In this document: piece by piece, positions 51,451-63,400 of the stretch
Layout: every line of letters begins with the position of its first letter
Numbering within the stretch: position 1 is the first letter of the stretch
Source: Platanthera guangdongensis
Taxonomy: Eukaryota > Streptophyta > Magnoliopsida > Asparagales > Orchidaceae
Direction: 5' to 3'
NCBI GenBank assembly: GCA_039583875.1
Contig: CM077155.1
Coordinates: 9,846,043-9,910,042 of the forward strand
Length of the DNA stretch: 64,000 nucleotides
Notes under the pieces: model-generated
Seen by the model: the letters and a program-made list of their open reading frames with translations, nothing else
The model's database searches: none
What the model was told of the DNA's origin: nothing
Made by a program: the position numbers and the translations under genes

Positions 51451-52932
51451 CACACTTTTTTTCTTTTAAACACTGGTTCTTATGCCCAGAACCGTCGTTT
51501 TGCGGTGGCCCCGACTCTCGGGAAGGCCGCCACTACAAAACGCCGATTCTGCCGGCCTTTTCGATCCACAAGATAGAACAGTATAATATAGTTTCGAATA
51601 AAACTAAGTCCACATCACATGTATTAAATGTAAATGAAATCACATCGAGTCCATAAAATAATATAGAGTACTGTAAGGTAACAAAATGAAAATATAAATG
51701 GGCTTAAGCCCGGTACATCAGCTTCTCGCTACAATCTCTCGCGGAAGCTATAAAAAGACTATCACTCATGGAGCTGGTCGCTGGTGCCCCCGTACTAGAC
51801 TGGCCCACCTCCATGTGCACCATACTCCGCTGTTGCTGGTCCCTATGCTGCTGGTCCCTGTCTCCCATCCGGAGCCCCTATAATGTTGTGGTGCGAAAAC
51901 CATTAGTCATAAAGACTAAGCCCTATCATCCTCTACCCTTCCCCGCATGGCTCCTAGGCACCGAGCGGGGAGGAGGAAAGGGAAGCTACAAAGGTGTATA
52001 GTACAAAGTGGGAGGTGACAGTGGAACAAGTCTAGCAGTTCTATAATAATATGCAGTAAGGTAAGAAAGTAGAGTTAGCAGCATATGTAAAAAAGACAAG
52101 GTAGGAAGTAAGTAACCTTAACTTATATGAATGATCTTACAAACATATAAGTTAAGGGGTCTTCTACAAGTCTCCCATCGTATAAAAAGTCTCATACTAA
52201 TTTATACGTTGGGGTGTCGGTTGTATGCAAGTATGAGTGTAGTGATATGCTATACCATGATTCATGCAAGTGCAACCCACACACACGACTCTATGCGCAC
52301 AGACCTTTAGTTCCCCCTATTTGGGCAGCTAGCTTCACTCACAGGAACCTCCGTAGTGGCCAATGGAGACAGTGGGTCGGGCCCCCACTCCTAGGCGAGT
52401 ATCCACACTACCAGGCCTAGCCCTCTCGTACGCCCCTAGAAGAACACAACCTAGAGTATCCGGGTACTAATGCTGGCCATATCCACCAGACTTTCTTTGG
52501 CTAAGTGTCCAACATCGCCGAGTCAATATATCGACGTCGGTGTGAACGACCGTCCGATACCTATGACCCACCACCTTATTTTATATCCAGAACCTTTTTA
52601 GCCACTGGCTCCCCGAACTAATCGTCAGTGCATCTACCTTCTGAACGAACTGTCCGGATGGCAATCAAAACAACCGAATCAACCTCCCGAGTTACCAGGG
52701 TGTGTGAATGTGCAACCCTAGTTATATTAGTTGCTCTTGTAATATATTATTCTTACTGTTTATGTTAGTCCAGGACTGCCCAGGGTATTCCGCGTGAAGG
52801 CTCTCGAAGGCACTAGGAACTACAATGGGATTACGTCCAAATCTCCCTTTCGTAAGGCACTTACTATTATTGATTGCTATCATATTTCCCAAACCCTTAC
52901 TTGTTGTACTGGATTTAACCCTAGAGTATTTA
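51451..52932 (-). mobile_element. Chromovirus-type LTR, minus orientation, left part
   Basis: No coding sequence. 51460-51560 matches the reverse complement of 22360-22490 (GCATAAGAACC..., CACTACAAAACGCCGATTC). The middle has the look of Tekay R/U5 regions. It stops at 52932 where the young chromovirus is inserted and most likely continues at 60414. ATTTA before the insertion and ATTTG after it are a near-match target duplication. Confidence 0.55.
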
Positions 52933-54147
52933 TGATGGCGACCGCCACCATGACGGCCAACTCGATGATGATGACGTACATGGCGCTTTGGTTGATCATG
53001 AAGTTGCGGCGGATGATGATGATGATGGCCCACCGACTAAAGACTTGCGGCGCCGTGGCGACCACGGCTACAATCTTCGTCCACGCCACAAGAATTAATT
53101 ATTAACTTTTATATTAATAATTAATTAATTAAATAACAATTAATTAATTAATTATTAATGTTTTATTTATGTCTTGCATTTTAATATTTTGACTTATTGG
53201 TGTGCAATTAGCATTTGTGTTGTAAGGCCTATATAAGGCTAAAAACTCTAATTAGAAAGGAGATTTTATTGTGTTGCTAAATTTCCTCTAACCTAATTTG
53301 TCTCCCCCTCTTTCCTTCATCCTTGCCGCCGCCCACCTTGGGTCTCTCCTCCAAAACTTCGGCCACCACCTTCTCCCCTTCCAAGATCTTGGCCACCATC
53401 TCTTTCCCCTTCTCCACCTTCAATATTCCTAAGCCCTTCTTTCACACATCAACCCCACGATATTTCTCCACTTGTTTCATCCTAACCGACCATCCTTGGA
53501 GGAGACAAAGTGTTTGCAAGAGCCAAAAGGTTTTGGGAGAAACTTCACGGTGCAAAGCGGAGAAGACGACCGAGTTTCTTCATCATTGGAGCATCTTCCG
53601 TGGAAGTTCAACGGAGAGCGATCATTTTCTAGTGGAACCAATATCCCGGATCTACTATTCCGAGAGGGGTAACGAAATTTCTACCAAGAGTTTTTCTCTT
53701 CTAGATTGTTTATGTGGTGAACGATTTTTGCGTGACTTTGTGATAACGAAAGAAATTTCGCGGCGTTTTCTTAATAAATTTGTGGATCTATTTTCGTTCG
53801 ATTTTTGGGTACTCTCGGGAGGATTGGCGATCCTCGTTATTTCTTGTTGGGGAAAGATCAACCGTTTTGCGAATCGGAATTTTCTTGGTGGATCTTTCTT
53901 TGGTACAACATCGCTCGTGCGGACACGAATATTTGTCCTTTTAGCTTGATCGGATCTCGGCCTTTAGTCGTGGTTCGATCTCTATCGGATTGGCTAACCG
54001 AACGTGGCGCGTAAGATAAATAACACAATTGGTATTGCTGCGTTTTCGTTAGCGTGTAAACGAGATTGTTAGCGTGGCAAGAGAGAACTTGACGCCGTCC
54101 GCATAGGATCTAAAACTCGTGTAGGCTCATAGGACGGCGCTACATCA
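52933..54147 (+). mobile_element. 5' LTR of the young chromovirus
   Basis: TGATGGCGACCGCC to GGCGCTACATCA, 1215 bp, the same length as the 3' LTR at 59199-60413. I see only three differences between them, all G/A: 53720/59986, 54097/60363 and 54106/60372. The first 166 bp equal the last codons of the element's ORF. AAGGCCTATATAAGGCT at 53226 holds a TATA box (TATATAAGG). Confidence 0.97.
53230..53242 (+). promoter_or_regulatory. TATA box of the young chromovirus LTR
   Basis: CCTATATAAGGCT lies about 300 bp into the LTR, downstream of the AT-rich TTAATTAATTA block. The same sequence is in the 3' LTR near 59496. Confidence 0.7.
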
Positions 54148-54164
54148 ATTTGGTATCAAAGCGA
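54148..54164 (+). promoter_or_regulatory. Primer binding site of the young chromovirus
   Basis: ATTTGGTATCAAAGCGA follows the LTR end TACATCA directly. It is the tRNA-iMet complement with A for G in CAGAGC. Confidence 0.9.
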
Positions 54165-54472
54165 GGTTGTGTTGATTTCTTAATCGACGCCATCCTTACG
54201 CTTTCCGGTCGTAGGACGTCGAACCACACTTGGTCGTGCACGTCGCATATTAGATAACGAAATTCAGAATTTTCGTCTTGGGCTGCAAATAGCAACATCA
54301 AAATTTTTTTTTTTTTTTTTCTCCAGAAAATTACAAAAAAATTCCTGAATTTTCTCCTTATTTTTCTAAGCAAAAAGTCTAAAAAAATATTTTTGTATTC
54401 CTACTTTATAGGCCTCCAAAAAATCATCTTTTATAAAATATCTGGTCAAAATTCCTGGTTGTCTGGTAGTTC

Positions 54473-57400
54473 ATGCGCACAAGGTCTGGTGCGGAATATT
54501 TTCCCTCCACCTCACACATGGCCGACCACTATGATGATGAGCACGCTCCTGCAGCGATTGCGGAGCTTCGGGAAGAGTTCAACGCTAGGTTCGATGCACT
54601 CACCCAGTTAATACAAGGGTTGGCTGTAAATCAGGCGGCGCCTCAAAATCCTGGCTTTGGGATAAATCGTCAGGGGCCCCCACCACAGCCCGCCAACCAA
54701 CGAGACGAAAGACAAAACCACCATCGTGATCAGGACGACGATTTCAATTTAACTAGGGCCGTGCGACTACATCCACCATCCTACGATGGAATGGGAGAAC
54801 CTCAAATTTTCCTAGATTGGATCATGGAGATCGAGTGCTACTTTGAGTGGCACAACCTGTCTGATGGTGATAAGGTGCGAGTGGCACGAATGAAGCTTCT
54901 GAGTAGGGCCAAGACGTTCTGGTTGAACGAAGAGCGGCGAATGGGTACCGTGAATGGAGTACCCCCAATTGGGTGGGCTGCCATGAAAGCACTGTTGACT
55001 GACCAATATGTCCCCGCGTATCACCGAACCCAAATGTTCGATGAATTAGCCACCCTTCGCCAAGGGGACAAATCGGTAGCGGAGTACATGGGACTAATTA
55101 AGGATATGATGGTGAGATGTGATGTCCGGGAAATGCCCGAAGTAACACTATCACGTTTTCGTAAGGGACTCAGGCCGGATATCCAAGGCAAGCTCCTGCG
55201 CTACGGTCACACGGATCTTAACGCAACGTTTAATGCAGCTTTGGATATAGAAAAGCACAATGCCTATAAGTCCAAGGGACGAGCTTTCCAAAAGGAAAAA
55301 TCCATTTTAGGACCCCCACCCTCATCCTCCGTGCGAGACAAAGGAAAGTTTCGATCAACAGATCCGAACTCCGTGGTCGTTACCGCTAGGAACATCAAAA
55401 ATCCCACGGGCGAGAGAGTTCCAATAGGGCGTCTTAATAAGACTAACGTCACTTGTTATTCCTGTGGAATCCAAGGGCATTATGCTAATGAGTGCCCCAC
55501 TAAGGGAAAACCTCTAGCCCTTTTAGGCTCCACGTCTGATCCCGCAGAGATCGTTTATGAGGCCGGTACTGAGTCTGACGCCGAGCCGAGTGATATTGAT
55601 GACGACTCTTTCATGATGGTTATGAGATGTATTCTGAATACACCGCGAGCGACGGACGATTACAACCGGACAAATATCTTTTCGGTAAATTTTAAGCACG
55701 GAGACAAGTGGTGTAAATTAATAATCGATAGCGGTAGTTGTATGAATGTTGTTTCGGAGAATGCCATCACTCGAATGCACTTAGTCACTGAGCCACACCC
55801 ACAGCCGTATAAGATAGCATGGGTGAACAAAACATCTATCGCAGTTTCTAAAAGATGCTTGGTACCGCTTACGGTGAAGAGTTATGTCGATAAGGTGTGG
55901 TGCGATGTCATCCCTATGGATATATGTCACGTTTTACTAGGACGACCATGGCTTTATGATTATGATGTGACCCATTTGGGCAGAGCCAACACATACGAGT
56001 TCAAGTTCAATGGTAAGACCATTGTTTTGAAGCCCTCACCACCTAAAGACCCGTCGATTATTTCCAAGGACACAGTGGTGCCCGCGGAAAAGAAAGTGAT
56101 AAGTTTTATAAGTAGGAAGGAGTTAGAACGCGAGACCTTTCTAGATGGCATCATTTATGCGTTAGTATGCCTACAAGTAAAGGAAGATTCACCGTCCTTA
56201 GAGAACCTACCGTTATCTTTGCGCACGTTATTGGAAGAGTATAAGGACGTCTACCCGGTAGATTTACCTTCCAAGTTGCCACCCATTAGGGATATTCAAC
56301 ACGAAATTGATTTCGTCCCGGGCTCGTCCCTGCCCAATCTACCACATTACCGACTCAACCCCTCCGCACATAATGAACTTCAAATATTAATTTCCGACTT
56401 ATTAGCAAAGGGATTTATCCGCCATAGTAAAAGCCCTTGTGCCGTCCCAGCCTTGTTGGTCCCGAAGAAAGATAAGTCTTGGAGGTTGTGTGTAGACTAC
56501 CGGGCCATCAACAAAATAACTGTCAAGTATAGGTTTCCCATTCCCCGTTTGCACGATTTGTTGGATATGTTATCCGGTGCCACCGTGTTCTCAAAATTGG
56601 ATTTAAAGAGTGGTTACCACCAGATAAGGATACGGGAGGGAGACGAATGGAAAACAGCCTTTAAGTCTAAGGATGGGCTTTACGAGTGGTTAGTGCTAGG
56701 AGAGGGACTCACTAACGGACCAAGCACTTTCTCACGATTAATGACCCAAGTTTTTAAGCCATATATGGGTAAATTTGTCGTAGTCTATTTCGATGATATT
56801 TTGGTGTTTAGTATATCGCCGATCGATCATGAAACTCATTTGCGGACAATCCTTACTACACTGCGCCAAGAGAACTTATTCATTAATTTTAAGAAGTGCG
56901 CGTTCGGTGTGACTTCCGTGGAATTTCTAGGATACATAGTGAGCGCTGAGGGTATACATGTTGACCCTAAGAAGGTCCAAGTGATTAGAGAATGGCCGGA
57001 ACCGCAAAATATTAGGGAGGTTAGGAGTTTTCATGGATTGGCCACGTTTTACCGGCGATTCATTCGCAATTTTAGTAGTATCATGGCACCAATCACGGAA
57101 TGTATGAAGAAGGGTGATTTTAAATGGACCAAGTCGGCCACTATCGCGTTTCAAATGATTAAGGATCGGATGTCCGAAGCCCCCCTGCTACGGTTGCCGG
57201 ATTTTACTAAAGTGTTTGAACTATCTTGCGACGCTTCGGGAATAGGAATCGGAGGAGTGTTAAGCCAAGAGGGACATCCGGTGGGATATTTTAGCGAGAA
57301 ACTAGCGGGCCCGAAATTAAATTATTCTAATTATGATCGTGAATTTTATGCTGTGATACGTTGTCTCCAACATTGGCGACACTATCTCATATCGAAAGAG

Positions 57401-58237
57401 TTTGTGATCCTCTCGGATCATGAGGCGCTAAAATTTGTAAACTCTCAAAGTAAAATTAGCCCTCGGCACGCCAAATGGGTCTCCTATCTTCAGGAGTATA
57501 CTTTCATTATTAAGCACCTTAAGGGTACGTTAAATCGAGTGGCGGACGCCCTTAGTCGTGTCACGCTATTATTGTCTAAAATGGAGGTGAAGGTAATAGG
57601 ATTTGAACGCATTAAGGACGAGTATGTCCTATGCCCGGATTTTAAGGATATTTATTTAGCCGCTCAGGAACAGGCTCCCTCGACTATTTCGGCATACTAC
57701 ATTCGAGACGGTTATTTATTTAAGCATACACAATTGTGTATTCCCCGCTCTTCACTACGCCATTTCATTGTATGGGAGCAACATAGTGGAGGGTTAGGGG
57801 GACATTTCGGCCGGGATAAAACGATAATATTAGTGGAAGATAAATTCTTTTGGCCGGGGCTTAAGCCAATGGTAAATAAAATCATAGGGAGTTGCCGCGT
57901 ATGTCAGTTAGCGAAGGGAAACAAAACCAATGCCGGTCTTTATACTCCACTTCCTATTCCGTCTGTTCCTTGGGAGGACGTTAGTATGGACTTTATTTTG
58001 GGCCTACCTATGACATTTCGGAAACACGATTCCATCCTTGTCGTTGTCGATCGATTTTCTAAAATGGCATATTTCATCGCTAGCCACACTACCAACGATG
58101 CATCCCATGTTGCTAAGTTGTATTTCAAAGAGGTCGTGGCGCATCGGGGCGTCCCCAAAACGATAGTGTCTGATAGGGACGTTAAGTTCACTAGCTATTT
58201 CTGGAAACACTGTGGAAGCTTATGGGTACGAAACTGA
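54473..58237 (+). CDS. pol: Gag-pol of the young chromovirus, 5' part up to a frameshift
   Basis: A single 1254-residue frame. Order: gag with RTRSGAEYFPSTSHMADHYD and capsid-like sequence; zinc knuckle CYSCGIQGHYANECP at about residue 328; protease LIIDSGSCMNVVSENA at about 418; reverse transcriptase with CVDYRAINKITVKYRFPIPR, FSKLDLKSGYHQ and [11 protein letters not shown] at about 772; RNase H with SCDASGIGIGGV and LSDHEALKFVNSQ; integrase with H2C2 finger (ending CRVCQLAKG), SMDFILGLPM and IVSDRDVKFTSYFWK. In place of the usual MPFGL before the RT active site it has LGEGL. The frame leaves integrase at YFWK, where one A is missing near 58205; the related copy on the minus strand has it. 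Chromovirus is sure; a Galadriel-like lineage is my best guess. Confidence 0.95.
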   Translation: MRTRSGAEYFPSTSHMADHYDDEHAPAAIAELREEFNARFDALTQLIQGLAVNQAAPQNPGFGINRQGPPPQPANQRDERQNHHRDQDDDFNLTRAVRLHPPSYDGMGEPQIFLDWIMEIECYFEWHNLSDGDKVRVARMKLLSRAKTFWLNEERRMGTVNGVPPIGWAAMKALLTDQYVPAYHRTQMFDELATLRQGDKSVAEYMGLIKDMMVRCDVREMPEVTLSRFRKGLRPDIQGKLLRYGHTDLNATFNAALDIEKHNAYKSKGRAFQKEKSILGPPPSSSVRDKGKFRSTDPNSVVVTARNIKNPTGERVPIGRLNKTNVTCYSCGIQGHYANECPTKGKPLALLGSTSDPAEIVYEAGTESDAEPSDIDDDSFMMVMRCILNTPRATDDYNRTNIFSVNFKHGDKWCKLIIDSGSCMNVVSENAITRMHLVTEPHPQPYKIAWVNKTSIAVSKRCLVPLTVKSYVDKVWCDVIPMDICHVLLGRPWLYDYDVTHLGRANTYEFKFNGKTIVLKPSPPKDPSIISKDTVVPAEKKVISFISRKELERETFLDGIIYALVCLQVKEDSPSLENLPLSLRTLLEEYKDVYPVDLPSKLPPIRDIQHEIDFVPGSSLPNLPHYRLNPSAHNELQILISDLLAKGFIRHSKSPCAVPALLVPKKDKSWRLCVDYRAINKITVKYRFPIPRLHDLLDMLSGATVFSKLDLKSGYHQIRIREGDEWKTAFKSKDGLYEWLVLGEGLTNGPSTFSRLMTQVFKPYMGKFVVVYFDDILVFSISPIDHETHLRTILTTLRQENLFINFKKCAFGVTSVEFLGYIVSAEGIHVDPKKVQVIREWPEPQNIREVRSFHGLATFYRRFIRNFSSIMAPITECMKKGDFKWTKSATIAFQMIKDRMSEAPLLRLPDFTKVFELSCDASGIGIGGVLSQEGHPVGYFSEKLAGPKLNYSNYDREFYAVIRCLQHWRHYLISKEFVILSDHEALKFVNSQSKISPRHAKWVSYLQEYTFIIKHLKGTLNRVADALSRVTLLLSKMEVKVIGFERIKDEYVLCPDFKDIYLAAQEQAPSTISAYYIRDGYLFKHTQLCIPRSSLRHFIVWEQHSGGLGGHFGRDKTIILVEDKFFWPGLKPMVNKIIGSCRVCQLAKGNKTNAGLYTPLPIPSVPWEDVSMDFILGLPMTFRKHDSILVVVDRFSKMAYFIASHTTNDASHVAKLYFKEVVAHRGVPKTIVSDRDVKFTSYFWKHCGSLWVRN

Positions 58238-59364
58238 TGTTTTCGTCAGCCTATCATCCCCAAACGGATGGGCAAACGGAAGTGGTTAATCGTAGCTTGG
58301 GTAGTTTGCTTCGTTGCTTAGTTGGCGATCATAAAGGTATGTGGGACCTTATCCTTCCTCACGCTCAAATAGCTTATAATAATTCAAGGAATAGGTCCAC
58401 CGGTTTGTCTCCGAACGAGATCGTTCATGGTTATAAGGCGCCCGTGCCTCTTGATTTGGTTCCGTTACCACCATCTTTTAAGTCTAGTCAGTTTGCTCAG
58501 GATTTCGCCTCGCACGTTCACAGTCTCCATAAACACATTAGCGAAACGCTAGCTACACAATATGCTATTTATCAATCGAATGCCAACGTACATAGGCGAG
58601 CGGTGCCCTTGAATATTGGTGATTTGGTCATGGTTCGTCTCACCCCTGAACGGATGCCTTCGGGCACTATAAAGAAATTGGCGAATAGGCGAGCCGGTCC
58701 TTTTCGAGTGTTAAAAAAGTTGGGCGAAAACGCATATTTATTACAGTTACCCGCTGATTGGGGAATTTCCCCTATTTTTAACGTTTCCGATTTAACGCTT
58801 TTTGTCGCTCCACCACATGAACTTTCTGTCTCGCCGTTTAATATTTCCACTAAATCTTCTACTGGGATGGGTGGTGAGATCAATACTGGATCGCTCTCTC
58901 CTGCGGACTCTACGGGAGGTATGCCGCCTACTGATGCTGAAAATTGTTTTTCTTCTTTGCCTAACGCATTTCCGAGGTTTCCCCGGACCGTTTTCTTGCC
59001 TGACCAAATTTTGCAGGATGCTATGTTTCCGACTCCCGACGGTGCCGTTCACAGGTTCTTGATTCGTTGGCGTGGTCGCCCAGCTTCGGACGACTCTTGG
59101 CTCTCGGCTTCGGAGGTGGAGATACTTGATGCGGATCTCCTTCGCCGTTATGTTCCTGCCCACTCATCGGTGATGAGTCCTTTTGAGCGGGGGAGGATTG
59201 ATGGCGACCGCCACCATGACGGCCAACTCGATGATGATGACGTACATGGCGCTTTGGTTGATCATGAAGTTGCGGCGGATGATGATGATGATGGCCCACC
59301 GACTAAAGACTTGCGGCGCCGTGGCGACCACGGCTACAATCTTCGTCCACGCCACAAGAATTAA
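58208..59364 (+). CDS. pol: Integrase C-terminal part and chromodomain of the young chromovirus
   Basis: In the next frame the protein goes on LWKLMGTKLMFSSAYHPQTD and GQTEVVNRSLG with the catalytic Glu, then the GPF/Y part (KLANRRAGPFRVLKKLGENA), and a chromodomain at about 58995-59155: HRFLIRWRGRPASDDSWLSA and LDADLLRRY. An acidic tail (DDDDVHGALVDHEVAADDDD) and a basic end NLRPRHKN follow. The first Met in the frame (58222) is not a real start; the protein is a continuation of gag-pol. The last 166 bp lie inside the 3' LTR. Confidence 0.94.
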
Positions 59365-60413
59365 TTATTAACTTTTATATTAATAATTAATTAATTAAAT
59401 AACAATTAATTAATTAATTATTAATGTTTTATTTATGTCTTGCATTTTAATATTTTGACTTATTGGTGTGCAATTAGCATTTGTGTTGTAAGGCCTATAT
59501 AAGGCTAAAAACTCTAATTAGAAAGGAGATTTTATTGTGTTGCTAAATTTCCTCTAACCTAATTTGTCTCCCCCTCTTTCCTTCATCCTTGCCGCCGCCC
59601 ACCTTGGGTCTCTCCTCCAAAACTTCGGCCACCACCTTCTCCCCTTCCAAGATCTTGGCCACCATCTCTTTCCCCTTCTCCACCTTCAATATTCCTAAGC
59701 CCTTCTTTCACACATCAACCCCACGATATTTCTCCACTTGTTTCATCCTAACCGACCATCCTTGGAGGAGACAAAGTGTTTGCAAGAGCCAAAAGGTTTT
59801 GGGAGAAACTTCACGGTGCAAAGCGGAGAAGACGACCGAGTTTCTTCATCATTGGAGCATCTTCCGTGGAAGTTCAACGGAGAGCGATCATTTTCTAGTG
59901 GAACCAATATCCCGGATCTACTATTCCGAGAGGGGTAACGAAATTTCTACCAAGAGTTTTTCTCTTCTAGATTGTTTATGTGGTGGACGATTTTTGCGTG
60001 ACTTTGTGATAACGAAAGAAATTTCGCGGCGTTTTCTTAATAAATTTGTGGATCTATTTTCGTTCGATTTTTGGGTACTCTCGGGAGGATTGGCGATCCT
60101 CGTTATTTCTTGTTGGGGAAAGATCAACCGTTTTGCGAATCGGAATTTTCTTGGTGGATCTTTCTTTGGTACAACATCGCTCGTGCGGACACGAATATTT
60201 GTCCTTTTAGCTTGATCGGATCTCGGCCTTTAGTCGTGGTTCGATCTCTATCGGATTGGCTAACCGAACGTGGCGCGTAAGATAAATAACACAATTGGTA
60301 TTGCTGCGTTTTCGTTAGCGTGTAAACGAGATTGTTAGCGTGGCAAGAGAGAACTTGACGCCATCCGCATAAGATCTAAAACTCGTGTAGGCTCATAGGA
60401 CGGCGCTACATCA
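59199..60413 (+). mobile_element. 3' LTR of the young chromovirus
   Basis: Same 1215-bp sequence as 52933-54147. It begins within the chromodomain protein's tail, so no polypurine tract separates ORF and LTR; GAGCGGGGGAGGAT (59186-59198), which is coding, lies just before the LTR and can serve as the tract. Confidence 0.97.
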
Positions 60414-63400
60414 ATTTGACACTTCCTCCCCACGGGAAAGATGATCTTTTGTCGATCCCGAGCATCACCTAACACTAGCCAAACCAACACTCTACTCATC
60501 CTATCTTTCAATGGTGAAATCATTTTTAATTATCCAAACCAAAAACATCTAACCCCAACTTAAGTGCCCTGATTCATACTCCAAAATAATTTCTACAGTT
60601 TTACTAAGTGCAGACCAACCCAAGTTATATGCCGTGTAAAAGGAGAGGTACTTAAAATATTCACCCAGTAACCATATAATAATTAATGGAGGGCTGTCAT
60701 GACCTTTGTAGCCTAAATCCAGAATTTCATAATTTTCCTAATTTATCTGGTAATTATTTAATTATTCTGGTAATCCAAAAACCCCAAGTTTGAACATGAT
60801 GTACCAACATCAGACAAGTAATTGCTCCACAAAATTTATGATAAATATTTTATGTCTATTGAACATAAAATCCAAAGTTTCTCAACTTTTTAGTAAGATT
60901 TAGGCTCCTAATTAATTAATTCAATATAAATATAATAAATAGAATTAAATAAAGAAGTACCTTAAATTATTATCCAAAAATTACACAAAATTTACCATGG
61001 CTATAGTATGATCATAAATCCTCACTGACTATGTTTCATAACATGTTAAGCTAGTTTAACCATGATTTTAGCACAATCATCCTTAGGGGCAACTTAAAGA
61101 TTTAAACTGCAAGTATAAGTTAATATCTTCCAAACACCCTACAATAATTTCCAGAGGCTCTTACTGAAAATAAGACTGCTCTACCCAAGTTTCATTACTA
61201 TTCAATGAGTTTTAGTAACCTATTCTATCTCTACAAATTTTGTGCCCTAAACCAAGGTTAGGGTTTATAGGGGTCCTACCCATTCCCAAATCCCTTAAGA
61301 ATTTAACCAAGGGGGTTTAGATACTCTAGTTCTCACTCTACGAAATCTCAAGTCCATACAAGGTCTTTTGACCCTTGCCCTTCACAAGACACAAAAGCCC
61401 CTCCTTAGGGTTTGGCCTTATGTCCTAAGGCAAATCTACTCCAATCTACCCCATCTTCAATGGGAGGATGATAAAAGTCATGCCAAGTCAGTGGCCCCAA
61501 TTTCAACCTCTGTTGACGTGATTTGGCCACTCAAAATCCATAGTGCACTATTTGACCTAAATAGCCTTATTATGGCAAGGCTAGGGTTACATGATTTCAA
61601 CCCAAACCATCTCCAAATGAGATGAAGTTTTAACTAGAGACTTATGAAGACCCCAAAGACCCTCACCAAAATTTGGGAGGGTTTTGAGATATTAGACCTT
61701 TTAAATAGTTCCTACATTATTTATTACATTTCTACTAAAACATTAGGAAACTCTTTTCCAAAAACTCCCAATTTTAGATATGTTCTAGGCATAGGTAAGA
61801 ATGACTCCCATCCAAAATTTCAAGTCATTTGGATGGATGGGTTGATGGAGGAACTCAAAATAGTCTCTGGTCTAACCTAGGTATAGCCCTCACCAAAATG
61901 GGTGCTGTAGTCACACCACGTGCCCAAATTGGTTCAAATCAATTTTAAATTACAACAGACTTCAAGGGATACAATTTTCATGTTGGTCATTATTTCTGAA
62001 ACAGAACCTAAGTATTTTTAATATTTAATTCAAAACAGCCTAGTAAACATGAAAGAAAATTCAGAAATCAAAACTAAATAAAAGAAATGATGCAGCACGA
62101 ATCTTAAAGCAAATTCGACGCATTCTGGTCATCTTCCTCCACAAGCCAAGGGTTGTGATCAGTCCGGCCTGGAGCTTCTTCCAAGTCATTTTCCCGGCCA
62201 CCCGACCACCTCCCTGGCCGGCCACCACCGCCACCACCTTCGTTGAGGTGGGGGCTATCACCGGGCGGCGGCACGGCCGCCGGAGGGGCGGTTTCCGGCA
62301 AACCCGACCGAAATTTTTTTCATGGAAAACCAGGAAAAATGCTCACCCGATCTGGCTCATTGGAGCCCGATTCTCATCCTAAAAGATTCCTAAGATCTAT
62401 CTATAGAAGGAGTAGAGGAGGACCTTCAATCGTGCTTGCCGACGGGTTTGGTGGTGGTGCGCCATGGCCGGATTTTGGAGCTTCGGGTGTTCTGCAACAG
62501 TACTAACAAATGGCTCGACTCCTTTAGGTAATGTGTGGAAAAGCTTGCCCTGGGTCTGGGGATGCTTTTTAAAGAGTTAATTTGGGGAGGGGGAGGGCTT
62601 AACTTGAATTCACAATTAATGGTCTTGAAGGTGAATTTCGGCCAAGGGGGTGTGCACTGAATCCAGCCCATATGTGGCTGGCTAGGACTGTTAATCTTCT
62701 TTAAATTAACCAGGGAAGGTGAATCTAGCAAATGGAGGTGAGGAGATGAACTCTTGATGGCCATTAATGGCCTTCTCTCTCATCTTTCTCTCTCTTTCCT
62801 ATTGGAGGAATTGAATTCAGCCACCTTGGGTGGCTGGCCATGGCTATTCAACTCCTCAAAACTGATGAGGGGGAATACATTCAGCCTTTGGAATCAATTG
62901 GAGAGGCCCTTGGTCTCCCTTGGCCATGAATGGCCTCCTTTTCTCACTTTCTCTCTCCTCCATTAAAGGGAAAAAACGAGCTTTCTCTCTCCTACTCACC
63001 ATGAACGAATTTTGATGTCTCCTCCAGTATATTGGTAGCCCACTAACACATATTAATAATAAGAATGAGGTTATCCCAAGTGGGGGAAATGAGTTTGAGC
63101 TTGAGTTAGCCCATTTAGGCTAATTTGACCTAACACTAGAATAGAGTTGACCTTGGTCAACATGACCATTTGGGTTGACCCCATTGGGTCCTTGGTGACT
63201 CATTGGACTCCCTTAAGGTCTAGTAAGAGTTGAGTAGGGTTGGTTGGGCACCTTGGAGGTCACTTGACCCTTAGTTAGGGCTCTTTGACCACTTTGGTGC
63301 TAGAGTTGACTTGGGTTAACTTAGCCACTAGGGTTGGCCCAAATGAGTCTATGATGACCCATTGACCTCCCCTAAGATCTAGGAAGGGTTGGGTAGGGTT

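Noticed and set aside
53323..53949. 208-residue ORF inside both LTRs of the young chromovirus
   Set aside because: It is Ser/Thr/Pro- and then Arg/Phe-rich without domains, its presence in both LTRs is automatic, and the older related LTR at 33583-34770 does not keep the frame. Treated as leader sequence.
61368..62966. Several ORFs of 65-112 residues near the right end
   Set aside because: No domains, no consistent frame, and they lie in noncoding LTR-type sequence.
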